NCBI GenBank assembly: GCA_963729275.1
Contig: CAVSNH010000013.1
Location: forward strand, 992,001-1,056,000
DNA from: CAVSNH01 sp963729275
GTDB lineage: Bacteria; Actinomycetota; Acidimicrobiia; Acidimicrobiales; RAAP-2
DNA length: 64,000 nt
Direction of reading: 5' to 3'
This document shows positions 1 to 9,098 of this stretch, piece by piece. Under the pieces are notes generated by a model that had not been told where the DNA came from, searched no databases, and saw only the letters and a program-made list of their open reading frames with translations. Numbering within the stretch: position 1 is the first letter of the stretch; each line of letters opens with the position of its first letter. The translations under genes and the position numbers were made by a program.

Positions 1-1
1 T

Positions 2-1597
2 GGGACTGACTGGTCGGTGGCAACTACACCCGACGCGGCCGGTGCAACCACGAGCACCCTGACCGGAGTCTCGTGCTTCTCCAGCAGCTTCTGCATGGCC
101 GTGGGCTCGGCAGGGACGACGTCACCGGACGTCATTTCCCTGGCTGAGCAATGGGATGGATCATCGTGGTCCATCGACACCACGCCCAACGTCGACGGCG
201 CCATCCAGACATTCCTCACTTCGGTTGCCTGTCCATCGACGACCCAGTGCGTCGCAGTCGGCTACAGCTTGTCCTCGGCCGGCACCATCCCGATCGTTGA
301 GCAGTGGAATGGGTCCAGCTGGACCCTCCTAAATCCGCCCGTTCCAACCGGGTCGGCCGACAATGAGCTCACCGGCATCAGTTGCCCGACTTCCTCGGCA
401 TGCTTCGCCACCGGGCGGACCTACCCCACTTCGTCGTCAGCGCCACTCACACTGGCTGAAGCGTGGAATGGCACGAATTGGTCCACGATGACCACCCCGA
501 ACCCGACTGGACTTGTCGGCGCCTTCTTCAACTCCGTGTCCTGCCTGAATTCCACGACCTGCGAGGCGGCCGGCGAAGGCCTGATCGACGAGTCCGGCGA
601 CACGCAAACCCTTGTCGAACGCCTGACGGCAGAGACCTGGGCTGTCGAAACCACCCCCAACGAAAGCGGCGTGACCACCAGCTTGCTTTCGGCACTCGCC
701 TGTCCTCACGGGAGCTTCGACTGTGTGGCGGTCGGTCAGTACTTCACTCCAGACGAAAACCACCTTCTTGCCATCCACGAGAACAAATCGACGAGCCCTT
801 GGCTCATCTCAGCCGTTCCCGGGTCAACGACGCCGGCCGCCACCTATCTCAATGCCGCGGCCTGCTCCACTGGCGGGTGTATCGGTGTCGGTGAATCCTT
901 CCCGGCCAACAACTTCAACACATCCGCCGAGATCGAGGACTGGAACGGATCGAGCTGGTCGTTGGCCAAGAGCGCCGAACCGAGCGAGGCAGTGACGACC
1001 AACCTCTACGGTGCCGCCTGTCCGACCAGTAGCGCCTGTTACGCGGTGGGAGACGTCGGCCTTGGGACGGCCGGTGATGACGGCGACACCAATACTTTCG
1101 CCGAGAAATGGAACGGATCCAAGTGGTCGAGCCAGACGACTGCCAACCCGACCGGCAATCTCTTCAACGAGCTGACATCCGTGTCCTGCTCGAGCAGCAC
1201 CTCGTGTGTCGCCGCCGGATACACCGAATCAGCCCCGAACGGGTCACCCACCCCCATCGCTGAGGTCCTCTCGAAGAAAACCTGGTCGCTCAAGGTGCCG
1301 CCCTCGCCGGCGGGCGCCCTCTCGACGAAGTTGACGGGGATCTCATGCTCCGGACCATCCGACTGCGTCGCCGTCGGCTCATCTGAGGACGCGTCTGACG
1401 TCACGCAGCCCCTAGCCGAGACCTGGAACGGCACAACCTGGACGGCGGCCATATTGCCCCAGCCAAGCGGCACGACGGGTAATACCCTGCTGGGGGTCTC
1501 CTGCTCGCTGCCAGGGACGTGCACCGCGGTCGGCGACTCCGATCTGGCCGACGGCACCGAACTCACACTCGCCGAACAGCTGACGGCGGGATCATGA
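2..1597 (+). CDS. secreted-type repeat protein, 5' end outside the window
   Basis: The reading frame is open from base 2, so the true start lies to the left. The product is a chain of ten degenerate repeats of about 50-60 residues. Each follows the pattern W-N-G-S-S-W-S...P...L-x-G-V-S-C...C-x-A-V-G, with two Cys per repeat that could form a disulfide. Such Trp/Cys repeats occur in large secreted actinobacterial proteins, probably folding as beta-propeller or beta-helix blades. No catalytic motif is visible and the function is unknown. The frame ends at a TGA (1595-1597) that sits exactly where a repeat Trp is expected, and the same frame continues as two more repeats, so the gene is probably interrupted rather than naturally finished here. 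Confidence 0.7.
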   Translation, partial: GTDWSVATTPDAAGATTSTLTGVSCFSSSFCMAVGSAGTTSPDVISLAEQWDGSSWSIDTTPNVDGAIQTFLTSVACPSTTQCVAVGYSLSSAGTIPIVEQWNGSSWTLLNPPVPTGSADNELTGISCPTSSACFATGRTYPTSSSAPLTLAEAWNGTNWSTMTTPNPTGLVGAFFNSVSCLNSTTCEAAGEGLIDESGDTQTLVERLTAETWAVETTPNESGVTTSLLSALACPHGSFDCVAVGQYFTPDENHLLAIHENKSTSPWLISAVPGSTTPAATYLNAAACSTGGCIGVGESFPANNFNTSAEIEDWNGSSWSLAKSAEPSEAVTTNLYGAACPTSSACYAVGDVGLGTAGDDGDTNTFAEKWNGSKWSSQTTANPTGNLFNELTSVSCSSSTSCVAAGYTESAPNGSPTPIAEVLSKKTWSLKVPPSPAGALSTKLTGISCSGPSDCVAVGSSEDASDVTQPLAETWNGTTWTAAILPQPSGTTGNTLLGVSCSLPGTCTAVGDSDLADGTELTLAEQLTAGS

Positions 1598-1897
1598 TCT
1601 GTCACAGCCAGCCAGAACCCGTCGGCCGGCACCGAGGAGGACGTCCTCACCGGCGTGGCGTGCCAGAGCGCTGATTCATGCACGGCCTCTGGCTACTTGG
1701 TCAATTCCGGAGGTGACGAAACCCTCCTCGAGGAATGGAGTGGCACGGCTTGGGCAGTGGTCACGACGGGCACCGTGAGTGGAGACTTCGCCACCGGACT
1801 AAACGGGATCGCCTGCATGCCAGCCGCCACGTGCACTGCCGCAGGTTCTGGTCCCGACGGCCTGGGACAGGATGACGCCCTCATCGAGCAGAACTGA
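1598..1897 (+). pseudogene. detached C-terminal repeats of the preceding gene
   Basis: This stretch is in the same frame as the preceding coding region, directly after its TGA, and encodes two further copies of the same repeat (G-V-A-C-Q...C-T-A-S-G and G-I-A-C-M...C-T-A-A-G), ending at TGA 1895-1897. No start codon with a ribosome binding site precedes it. The simplest reading is one twelve-repeat gene in this window with a Trp TGG to TGA nonsense change at 1595. A sequencing or assembly error, or occasional readthrough, would look the same. Confidence 0.6.
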
Positions 1898-1908
1898 GGT
1901 TTCTCAGC

Positions 1909-1931
1909 TCCTCAGCTGCATCAGCTGAGGA
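1909..1931. repeat. dispersed palindrome, copy 1
   Basis: A perfect inverted repeat, CCTCAGCTG and CAGCTGAGG around a 3-nt loop (CAT), extended by one flanking T-A pair. It lies 12 bases after the repeat-protein gene. Two more perfect copies occur at 5449 and 7043. No T-run follows, so a role as terminator is only possible. Confidence 0.7.
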
Positions 1932-2015
1932 CCAGAAGCGGTTTTCGAGAGCGCTCCAGACCGCATCCAGCTAGTGGTCGGGGGTTCTGACGACTCCACG
2001 AATAGTGTTTCGTCG

Positions 2016-3113
2016 ATGACCTCGACCTTTGCTCCCTACGACCGACCCGTGCGAGCCGCGTTCATCGGGCTCGGACGCATCTACGACCTCAACGTGCGCG
2101 CCTACCTCGACAATCCCGGTGTCGACGTCGTGGCGCTCGTCGATCCGAGCGAAGAGAGGCGGGCCCAGAGACAGGCGGATTGGCCGGCCGCCCGCACGTT
2201 CGCATCCATCGCCGAGCTCGCCGCCAGCGGCGTGGAGGTCGACGCCGTCGAGGCACTGCTGCCCATTCCATTGCATGTCGAAGGAGTCACCGAGCTCTTC
2301 GGCCATGGCTGGCACGTCAATCTGCAGAAGCCGATGTGCAACGATCTTGCCAGCGCCCAGCAGCTGCTCGATGCCGCCGAGTCCACCGGCCGTCAGTTCC
2401 GAGTCATGGAGAACTACATCTTCTACGAGCCGCTGGTGCGCCTCAAGGAGATCGTCGAATCGGGCGAGATCGGCGAGGTCAGCGGCTACCACATGAAAAT
2501 GGTGGGCAGTGGGCGGGGAGGCTGGGACGTCCCGGCAAGCAGCTACGAGTGGCAGTTCCAGCAGATGCGGAACGGACGGGGCATCTTCGTCTTCGACGAC
2601 GGTTGGCACAAGCTGGCCACTGCAATCTGGCTCTTCGGCCCCATCAGGGAGGTGCGAGCCTGGATCGGGGCGACCGAGGTCGTACCCACGATCGAGATCG
2701 ACGCACCTTCCACTCTCATATGGGAGCACGCCAGCGGTGTCCGCGGCGTCTGGGACATCACCCTTGCTCCCAGCATGTACCTCCGGTCCGACTACTACAC
2801 CAACGATGAGCGCTGGGAGGTCACCGGTCACCGGGGCTACGCGCGAGTCAACCGGTGCACAGGCCGTGGCATCCAGCAGCCAAGCCTCGAGGTATACGCC
2901 GATGGAGAGATGCGTTCCTACCACGCACTGGACGACGACTGGGCCAGCAGCTTTCGGGATTCAGGGCGTCACTGGCTGCGCTGGCTGCATACCGGCGAAG
3001 GCCCATTGCTGTGGAGCGGCGAGGAGGCTGTCTCCGTGCTGCGCTTCGCTCTCGCCGCCTACGCCAGCAGCGCGGCCGGGAGTATCGGCGTGGATCCTGC
3101 CTCGGTCGAGTAG
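2016..3113 (+). CDS. Gfo/Idh/MocA family oxidoreductase
   Basis: A predicted NAD(P)-dependent oxidoreductase of about 365 residues, the usual family size. The N-terminus carries a Rossmann start (A-F-I-G-L-G-R-I) followed by V-A-L-V-D-P. The family Glu-Lys-Pro motif appears as Q-K-P near residue 105. The later D-D-G-W-H-K segment corresponds to the family's conserved His helix. Members act on sugars, inositols or other cyclic polyols; the substrate here cannot be read from the sequence. I chose ATG 2016 because the protein begins at the usual distance before the Rossmann strand; an upstream GTG at 1974 is possible. It stands alone, with no sugar transport genes nearby. Confidence 0.8.
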   Translation: MTSTFAPYDRPVRAAFIGLGRIYDLNVRAYLDNPGVDVVALVDPSEERRAQRQADWPAARTFASIAELAASGVEVDAVEALLPIPLHVEGVTELFGHGWHVNLQKPMCNDLASAQQLLDAAESTGRQFRVMENYIFYEPLVRLKEIVESGEIGEVSGYHMKMVGSGRGGWDVPASSYEWQFQQMRNGRGIFVFDDGWHKLATAIWLFGPIREVRAWIGATEVVPTIEIDAPSTLIWEHASGVRGVWDITLAPSMYLRSDYYTNDERWEVTGHRGYARVNRCTGRGIQQPSLEVYADGEMRSYHALDDDWASSFRDSGRHWLRWLHTGEGPLLWSGEEAVSVLRFALAAYASSAAGSIGVDPASVE

Positions 3114-3218
3114 GCCCACGGCTGCACCGGCGAGAGCGTTCCCGCCGCGGTCAAGCCAGGCGGTTGACTTTCGGGGAGATGGCGCGTTGTTGTCCTCAGA
3201 GTTCGCACCACCGCGGGT

Positions 3219-3878
3219 TCACGCGGACGAGGTGAGGACTCCAAGACGGCGGAACGTGCTGACGTAATCGATGACGAGCGCGGGGTGGCCCCGCCACTCC
3301 TTGAGAGGATGGGTGCCGTATGAACCGACCCTTGCCAGCGTAGAGGGCGTCATCTGTTGGAACGCCGGTTCGGGGTCGTCGGTATCAAGTTCGTAGAGAT
3401 GCAGATACCGGGGCGGGCCGGGTGCCCTGTTCTCATAGGGCGTGATCATGGTGAAGTGATCCGGAGACGCCGCGGCGATGTCTCGAATGTGGACAAAGTC
3501 AGCCCAGTCACGAAGCGCCTGACTCCCCTCGGGGGTGCGAGGGCTGATCAACACCAACTCGAGGCCGAGCGTCGGGCGAGCCGAGATGGTCCCCTGACCG
3601 GGCCGCCGGTAGTGGTCGAAGCAGAGCCCGGTGATGTCCGCCGGTGTGGCCTCACCATTCGGTGGTTTGAAACCGTGCTCGGCCTCATAGACGCCGAGCA
3701 CGGCGAACTCGGGCAGAGTGCGGGGAAGATCGGTGCGGAAAAGAACGCAGTTCGTCCACCAGCTGCCCCTTTGGACTCCGGGAAGCCCGAGCACCTCCGG
3801 AACTCGCTGCTCGGCGTAGCGGTCGGCAGGTCGGTCCGTCATCTCCAGGTAGAGCACTGGAGTGATCCGGTCTTCCAT
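3219..3878 (-). CDS. conserved hypothetical protein, possibly alpha/beta-barrel
   Basis: The product is about 219 residues with no signal peptide or membrane segment. It has repeated beta-strand-like stretches (T-P-V-L-Y-L-E-M, E-L-V-L-I-S, R-Y-L-H-L-Y-E-L), suggesting two ferredoxin-like halves as in dimeric alpha/beta-barrel proteins such as EthD-like families. That fold is my inference; I do not recognise a named family. ATG 3878 is preferred over a start ten codons upstream because GAGGGG lies about 8 bases before it. The gene is divergent from the secreted glycine-rich protein at 4183. Confidence 0.6.
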   Translation of the reverse strand: MEDRITPVLYLEMTDRPADRYAEQRVPEVLGLPGVQRGSWWTNCVLFRTDLPRTLPEFAVLGVYEAEHGFKPPNGEATPADITGLCFDHYRRPGQGTISARPTLGLELVLISPRTPEGSQALRDWADFVHIRDIAAASPDHFTMITPYENRAPGPPRYLHLYELDTDDPEPAFQQMTPSTLARVGSYGTHPLKEWRGHPALVIDYVSTFRRLGVLTSSA

Positions 3879-4182
3879 CTTCAGTCCCCTCGTGCTTGAC
3901 CGATCCAATATTCGCGTCGCCTCATGGTCGTCGGCGATGGTACCGAAGAAGCCAGGTCGGCCGAGAAAACCCCCAAACCCGGCGACGTATGAGATTGGGA
4001 CCCTCTTCGCTGCCCGATCCTCGAGACCTCTCGCTGGATCAGCTGAAGACCTACCTCAAACGGGTGTCGGGCTGCACCTCTTGACTCTCAAGAGCCCTTC
4101 AGTTCGCCTTGGCCCCGCCGATATACCAGTCAGAAGCCTCTCGGTCCACGTCCCGAAGTGCGGCACAGCGAAGGAAGGCACA

Positions 4183-5388
4183 TTGACCGGCTGGTCGAAG
4201 GTAGGAACTGCTGCCGTTGCCATGCTGGCGCTCGCCGCTACCGGTCTGACTCCGCCTGCTGGGGCTTCCCCTGCGCCGATGTCCATCACGTACGACCATC
4301 CAGGTACCTACAGCTTTACGATTCCCAGCGGAATGTTCGCGTTAGGCCTGGATCTCTACGGAGCTCAGGGCGGCGGCGGCGGTAAAGGCTCCGTTGGTGG
4401 CAAGGGTGGGCGAGCGGAGGTCAAGATCGCGACCCGACCCGGTGACACCTACTCCGTCGTCGTCGGAGGACGAGGAGGCCTCGGACCGGCTGACGGTGGG
4501 TCCAACGGTGGTGGATCTTCCCGAGGAGCGCGCTATTCGGAGGAAGAGGCGGGGTCGGGTGGCGGCGCTACCGAAGTGCGCCGCTCCGACGGCTCTCCGA
4601 TCCTTGTGGCCGGAGGGGGCGGAGGCGGCGGTGGATGCACCGGCAGTGGAGTGCCTGGCGGCACCGGAGGGGGACAAGACGGTGGAATCGGCCACGGAGG
4701 CGATGCCCCGGGGAAAGGTGGCTCGCAGCAGGCCGGGGGAAGCGGGGGGCGCTCGGCCACGTGGGGCGCCGATGGCAAGCGTGGAATGGGCGGTAGCGGC
4801 GGTTCCCCCCAGAACAACTTGGTTGGATCTGGCGGCGGCGGTGGCGGTGGCTACTACGGGGGCGGAGGCGGAGGAGGTGGCAACTTCTTCGGAGGTGGCG
4901 CCGTTTGCTTCGGAGGCGGGCAAGACGGCGGTGGTGGCGGCGGGGGGTCTGGCTTTGGACCACACTCCGTCCTGTTCCAATCCGGAGTTCGAGCCGGAGA
5001 AGGGCTGGCCATCATCACCTTTCTTGCCGCTCTCCCCCCGGTCCCGACGGTCAAGCTCCGTGTTGAGCTCGACAAGCCGTCTTCGTCTGCCCAGCAGACC
5101 GTGAGCTGGTTCATCTTCGTGACCGCGTTGGACACCTACGGTGATCGGAATCCGACCTTCAGAGGCACGATTCGTTTCACTACGTCGGAGCGGAATATGG
5201 ACCTTCCGAAGGAGTACACCTTCACGGCACGAGACGATGGGGCACACGTCTTCACCGCTTCCGCCAAGGTCGGACTGTTCAGCTCCGTAGATCTGAAATT
5301 CACGGTTAGTGACACGCACGACTCGGCCTTACAGACCTCCGCCACGGTGCCCGTCAGACCCACCGACGCGATACATCGTCCGTTGTGA
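4183..5388 (+). CDS. secreted glycine-rich protein with C-terminal Ig-like domain
   Basis: The TTG at 4183 has AAGGAAGG four bases upstream and opens directly into a signal peptide: basic residues, then a hydrophobic run (V-A-M-L-A-L-A-A-T-G-L), then an A-G-A-S cleavage-like site near residue 33. Residues about 40-265 are strongly glycine-rich with long Gly runs, like the extracellular glycine-rich domains of other bacteria. The last 130 residues contain D-T-Y-G-D-R-N-P...F-R-G-T-I-R-F-T, a motif of Ig-like blocks in surface proteins. The product is probably exported and structural or adhesive. Upstream in-frame starts would place the signal peptide internally and are unlikely. Confidence 0.7.
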   Translation: MTGWSKVGTAAVAMLALAATGLTPPAGASPAPMSITYDHPGTYSFTIPSGMFALGLDLYGAQGGGGGKGSVGGKGGRAEVKIATRPGDTYSVVVGGRGGLGPADGGSNGGGSSRGARYSEEEAGSGGGATEVRRSDGSPILVAGGGGGGGGCTGSGVPGGTGGGQDGGIGHGGDAPGKGGSQQAGGSGGRSATWGADGKRGMGGSGGSPQNNLVGSGGGGGGGYYGGGGGGGGNFFGGGAVCFGGGQDGGGGGGGSGFGPHSVLFQSGVRAGEGLAIITFLAALPPVPTVKLRVELDKPSSSAQQTVSWFIFVTALDTYGDRNPTFRGTIRFTTSERNMDLPKEYTFTARDDGAHVFTASAKVGLFSSVDLKFTVSDTHDSALQTSATVPVRPTDAIHRPL

Positions 5389-5448
5389 GGAACACGTCCG
5401 TCGCGGCGGACGCCTTGGCTCTCCAGGTAGCTGGACTGACGTCTTGAC

Positions 5449-5469
5449 CCTCAGCTGCGTCAGCTGAGG
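5449..5469. repeat. dispersed palindrome, copy 2
   Basis: A perfect 9-bp inverted repeat CCTCAGCTG / CAGCTGAGG with a CGT loop, located between two convergent genes (ends at 5388 and 5649). Here a bidirectional terminator role is plausible. The rest of 5389-5648 shows no convincing gene. Confidence 0.7.
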
Positions 5470-5648
5470 ACTCATGGAGGCCCAGCTATGGCGAGACCTG
5501 GACTTCTGGAGGTGGCATCTCCCTCGAAGTCGCCCGCGTGCCGATCCCCCGACTTGGGTCGGAACAGCCGCCGCAACTTAGCGACAGATGAATCAGCGCG
5601 TGGCGACTCTGGAAGCCAGGATCGACGTTCCTCGTAGGCGGCTGGTTC

Positions 5649-6086
5649 CTATGACCTGGTCGCGTACCAAGTGCCGGTGTTGGTCTGCGATCCCTGACCG
5701 GTCTTGAACGTGGCGATGAACGTACCCGGTTTGTTGGCCGTTCCTAGGCCTTTCGAGGTTACTTTTCCGTCGAACAGCCACACGTCCCCGCCGCAGGTAT
5801 CCGGATTGACCTCCAGCGCGAACTTCTTTCCGGAAAGCGTCCACAGTCCTGAGCAGGTGCCCTCGAACTGAACAGTACCGTTCGAGTTGAGAACCAGCGG
5901 TTCGGTTCCGCCCCCACCTCCGGTCACCGTCAAGTCAAGCATGTAGCTTCCGGCTACGGTCCTCGGCGAGGCCAGCGGCGCGAGAGCAGGACTAACGACA
6001 GCAGCGCCTGCAACACCACCGAAGACGATCCCCGCCATCGCCGTCGCTCCCGCAGCGGCGATGCCGATCCGGTTTCCGAACTTCAT
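5649..6086 (-). CDS. small secreted protein of unknown function
   Basis: A 145-residue protein with a clear N-terminal signal peptide (M-K-F-G-N-R, then a hydrophobic Ala/Gly/Val stretch, cleavage around residue 27). The mature part is beta-rich and includes a Gly run (T-G-G-G-G-G-T), one Cys pair (E-G-T-C-S-G and D-T-C-G-G) and a W-Y-A-T end. The start at 6086 is supported by GAGGAGGGGG immediately upstream. No catalytic motif is seen. Its general layout (Ser/Thr/Gly-rich, small, one Cys pair) resembles the secreted protein at 12729-13181, though I cannot show homology by eye. Confidence 0.65.
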   Translation of the reverse strand: MKFGNRIGIAAAGATAMAGIVFGGVAGAAVVSPALAPLASPRTVAGSYMLDLTVTGGGGGTEPLVLNSNGTVQFEGTCSGLWTLSGKKFALEVNPDTCGGDVWLFDGKVTSKGLGTANKPGTFIATFKTGQGSQTNTGTWYATRS

Positions 6087-6327
6087 ACCCCCTCCTCAAG
6101 TGCTCCTGTGTCGGTCAGTGAGCCCTTATGGACAAACCGACCGTAGCCGCGATCCAGGCCCCGGGGTCGGGTCGCGTCAGGTCGGGCTCCACGAGACGGC
6201 CCCGCACTCACGCCGTGCTTTCAGGGACTGGGGCCGAGTGGCGCCAACACGGCGGCGACGAGTCGGCCTTTTCTGAAGCATGCCCAACTGGCCGAGCCAA
6301 CGGGACCGAATGAAACGAACCGGCTGG

Positions 6328-6939
6328 CTACCTTGCCTGTGGTTCGAGCTCGAATGGCGGATATTCGTCGGTGAGCAGCAGGTAGTAGGTCTGGACACGC
6401 AGATACCAACGCAGAACGTTGAGCACGAACGTTCGCATCCCTTCGGGCCACTGGCCGGTGAAGAGCACAACGAAGATAGCGATCACGGTCATGACGGTCG
6501 CGACCAGGTCCAGCACTAAGAGCACGATCAAGTGGGGAATGACAAGGATGATCCGGAAGGCGACGGTGAGACGGTTGCGATCAGTGAGTTGAGGCCGGAA
6601 CTCGACCCGCACACGGGGGTCTTCACCACTGTCGGTCGGCGTCATGCCAAAAGCGAAGGGCGGGTATTCCTCACACATGAAGAGGTAGTACGTATACGTA
6701 CGGAGCTCATATCGCATGTACATCGCTTGGATGTTGGCGAAGCTCTCCGGGAGCTCGCCTGTGAAGAGGATCACAAACCAAGAAATGATACCAACGACCT
6801 CGGCGAGGATCCGCAATCCGTACAGGATCACGAGGTGCGGGATGGAAAGCAGCCAGTTGACCAGCGGTCGCCAGTTGGCGACTTTCTCCGGGGCATTGAA
6901 GCTGAATTCCGCCGGGTAGGAGGAGTTCATTTCTTGCAT
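6328..6939 (-). CDS. DUF4389 membrane protein
   Basis: A 203-residue integral membrane protein made of two similar halves. Each half has a hydrophobic segment beginning I-P-H-L and ends with F-T-G-x-x-P-E...R-Y/W-x-L-R-x-x-T-Y-Y-L-x-x-x-E-Y-P-P-F. This duplicated Tyr-rich, E-Y-P-P-F pattern is characteristic of DUF4389 proteins, whose function is unknown. ATG 6939 has GAGGAGG four bases upstream. The gene stands alone, with the divergent yceH-like gene across a 220-base gap. Confidence 0.85.
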   Translation of the reverse strand: MQEMNSSYPAEFSFNAPEKVANWRPLVNWLLSIPHLVILYGLRILAEVVGIISWFVILFTGELPESFANIQAMYMRYELRTYTYYLFMCEEYPPFAFGMTPTDSGEDPRVRVEFRPQLTDRNRLTVAFRIILVIPHLIVLLVLDLVATVMTVIAIFVVLFTGQWPEGMRTFVLNVLRWYLRVQTYYLLLTDEYPPFELEPQAR

Positions 6940-7042
6940 GGCGCCTCCTCAGGTCGCGTCCCGTGAACGCTAGCTGCTGGGACCTGATGCCGGTTGGACG
7001 TCTCGCGTTGGACGAACGCGAACCGGAATCGGCGACCTGCGC

Positions 7043-7065
7043 TCCTCAGCTGGCTCAGCTGAGGA
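7043..7065. repeat. dispersed palindrome, copy 3
   Basis: A perfect inverted repeat, TCCTCAGCTG and CAGCTGAGGA around GCT. It sits between two divergently transcribed genes (starts at 6939 and about 7162), so here it cannot be terminating either of them. This argues that the element is a dispersed repeat or a binding site rather than only a terminator. Confidence 0.7.
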
Positions 7066-7161
7066 CAGAGGACGAGTCCGGCAGAGTCACGCGCTGTCAA
7101 GCTATCCCTCCCAAGGCATGACCGAGCTGGAGCGGACCAGCCGGCGTATCGTCACGGCGTG

Positions 7162-7890
7162 ATGATGAGCCTCGAAAGCGGCCGAGTGCTCGGGTGCCTG
7201 GTGGAGAAGCAACTCACCACGCCCCAGCAATATCCCCTCAGCTTGAACGCGTTGACACTGGCGTGCAATCAGACAACCAGCCGCGACCCAGTGATGAACC
7301 TGAGCGAGCAATCCGTGAGGTCCGTGCTCGACGATCTCAAAGCACTCCATGTCGTTCGGTTCGTCTTGCCATCCCACGGAAAATCGGTCACGCGTTACCG
7401 GCATGTCTTCGATGAGGCGTACGGACTGAAGTCCCCCCAAGTCGCGGTTCTCTCCGTCCTCCTTCTGAGAGGTCCCCAGACACCGGGAGAGCTCAGAGCG
7501 CACATCGGGCGGATGGCGACATTCGATTCGGTAGGCGCAATTCAAGTGGTCCTTGAAACGCTCTCCGAGCAACCCGAGCCCTTGGCCCGGTTACTGCCCC
7601 GAAGGCCAGGCCAGAAGGAAGAACGATGGCAGCAGCTCGTAGCGGCCGAGATCACAGAGGTGGAAGCGGCCAGGTCGGAACAGATGGAGATCAGTCAGCC
7701 AGAGATTCCCTCGGCCCCGTCAGTCGTCGCTCGCACAGTCGGCAGTGAAGACCACGCCGACATGAGTCAACACCGTGTCGATCTGGAGAAGCGCGTCGAG
7801 ACGCTTCAGTCCGAGCTAGCCGCTCTCCGGGTTCAAGTCGCTGAGCTTGCCACCTTGCTCAACGCGTTGCGCGAGAGCCTCGGTGAATGA
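7162..7890 (+). CDS. YceH/DUF480 family protein
   Basis: A cytosolic protein of about 242 residues. The N-terminal signature E-x-x-R-V-L-G-C-L-V-E-K and T-T-P-x-x-Y-P-L-S-L-N-A-L, followed by A-C-N-Q and S-R-D-P-V-M, is diagnostic of DUF480 (YceH), which folds as two winged helices. The C-terminus adds a short coiled coil (V-D-L-E-K-R-V-E-T-L-Q-S-E-L-A-A-L) typical of the family. The molecular function is unknown. Starts at GTG 7159, ATG 7162 and ATG 7165 are all possible and no clear ribosome binding site discriminates among them. Confidence 0.88.
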   Translation: MMSLESGRVLGCLVEKQLTTPQQYPLSLNALTLACNQTTSRDPVMNLSEQSVRSVLDDLKALHVVRFVLPSHGKSVTRYRHVFDEAYGLKSPQVAVLSVLLLRGPQTPGELRAHIGRMATFDSVGAIQVVLETLSEQPEPLARLLPRRPGQKEERWQQLVAAEITEVEAARSEQMEISQPEIPSAPSVVARTVGSEDHADMSQHRVDLEKRVETLQSELAALRVQVAELATLLNALRESLGE

Positions 7891-7966
7891 CGCGCCAGTG
7901 AGTGCCAAGTGGCTGCCTCCCAAGTGATTGCGCTGCAGGGGAGCGAGAGCAGACGCAGCGCCATCG

Positions 7967-9004
7967 CTAGCCCACCGCTCGCGGCCGTAGCAGCACATTT
8001 TCGATCCGCAAACTGTCGCCCCATGCTTCAACAAGGGCCTGTACGTCATCCAAATCGGCGGGCAGGTCGCTTCCAGGCCCGATCAGGGCGCAGCCGTATC
8101 CACGATCTGTGAACCACCCGAGAAACTCGGCGAGGCCACTTCCACTGACCCTCGTCAACATCTCGTGACTCACCTCGGTCACGATGACCGGCTTGCACTC
8201 TTCTATGAGCGAGGCCAAGCCCGCGACCACGCGAGCTTCAGCGCCCTCCACATCCATCTTGATGACGTCGATCGGACCCTGCAGGACCGAATCCCCTCGC
8301 AACGTCGGCACAATCTGGCCCCAGCCACTCAGAGACTCCCTTGGGGAATGGCTGAGGCTGCCGTTGGATCCCAAATGGTTTACGAAGTAGGACCAACCAG
8401 TCTCTTCAGCCAACGCCACAGGGAAGATGGCCACGTTCGAATAGTGGTTGAGCTCCAGAGACCGCAGTATCAACCGGCAGTTCTCCGAGTTGGGCTCGAT
8501 ACCGATCACGCGACCGCCCGGGCCCACGATGCTTGCCCCCAAGAGCGAGTAGTATCCGACGTTTGCGCCGATATCGAGAAACGTCATCCCGGGACGGAGA
8601 AGTCGTCTCAGCACGTTCGTGATGTGCGGTTCATACTCGCGATCTCGAATCATCGGCTCCGAGACGGAGATGTCAGCACTGTCCAGGGCAATCGACATTC
8701 CCTCCAAATCGACTTCGACGACATCGCCGGGACTGAAGCGGACACTGATGGGCGAGGGGGCGCTGTGGTGGTCCAAGGTGGCCAGAACTCTTCGAATGGA
8801 ACGAAGGTCGCGGATTCGATTGGAGCCAACTGCTCGGAAGGCCTTGAGCTCGAGGTCGAGGTCCCTTGGGAGGGCGCTGGGATAGAGCAGCCGCAACAGC
8901 TCCCTGACCGTCATCCTTGGGTGCCCGACCGCGGGTCGAATCCGCCAGCGTGTCACGAACCAGCGCTCACCGATCCGTCTTTTGACGCGCGCCCAGACCG
9001 ACAT
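7967..9004 (-). CDS. FkbM family SAM-dependent methyltransferase
   Basis: A 345-residue protein. The class I methyltransferase core has motif I F-L-D-I-G-A-N-V-G-Y-Y-S near residue 140, the acidic strand I-G-I-E-P-N, and the FkbM signature I-D-V-I-K-M-D-V-E-G-A-E near residue 240. Family members O-methylate sugars or secondary metabolites. No glycan or polyketide genes flank it, so the substrate is unknown. The first 100 residues are a basic extension without a membrane helix. The small membrane protein at 9099-9263 lies immediately upstream on the same strand. Confidence 0.85.
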   Translation of the reverse strand: MSVWARVKRRIGERWFVTRWRIRPAVGHPRMTVRELLRLLYPSALPRDLDLELKAFRAVGSNRIRDLRSIRRVLATLDHHSAPSPISVRFSPGDVVEVDLEGMSIALDSADISVSEPMIRDREYEPHITNVLRRLLRPGMTFLDIGANVGYYSLLGASIVGPGGRVIGIEPNSENCRLILRSLELNHYSNVAIFPVALAEETGWSYFVNHLGSNGSLSHSPRESLSGWGQIVPTLRGDSVLQGPIDVIKMDVEGAEARVVAGLASLIEECKPVIVTEVSHEMLTRVSGSGLAEFLGWFTDRGYGCALIGPGSDLPADLDDVQALVEAWGDSLRIENVLLRPRAVG

Positions 9005-9098
9005 TGAGCAGCGATATTACAGACGCCGCTACCGATGGCAGGTGGGATCAACTCGCGCGAAGTGACCTCTGTCAGAGGATGCTTGGACCTTCGCAGCC

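Noticed and set aside
4342..5319. Leftward and proline-rich open frames opposite the glycine-rich gene
   Set aside because: Glycine codons read in reverse give proline and alanine; no start signal or family resemblance.
5488..5637. Possible 49-residue protein with GGAGG upstream
   Set aside because: Translation is Ser/Arg/Pro-rich without structure, and it lies in a gap between convergent genes.
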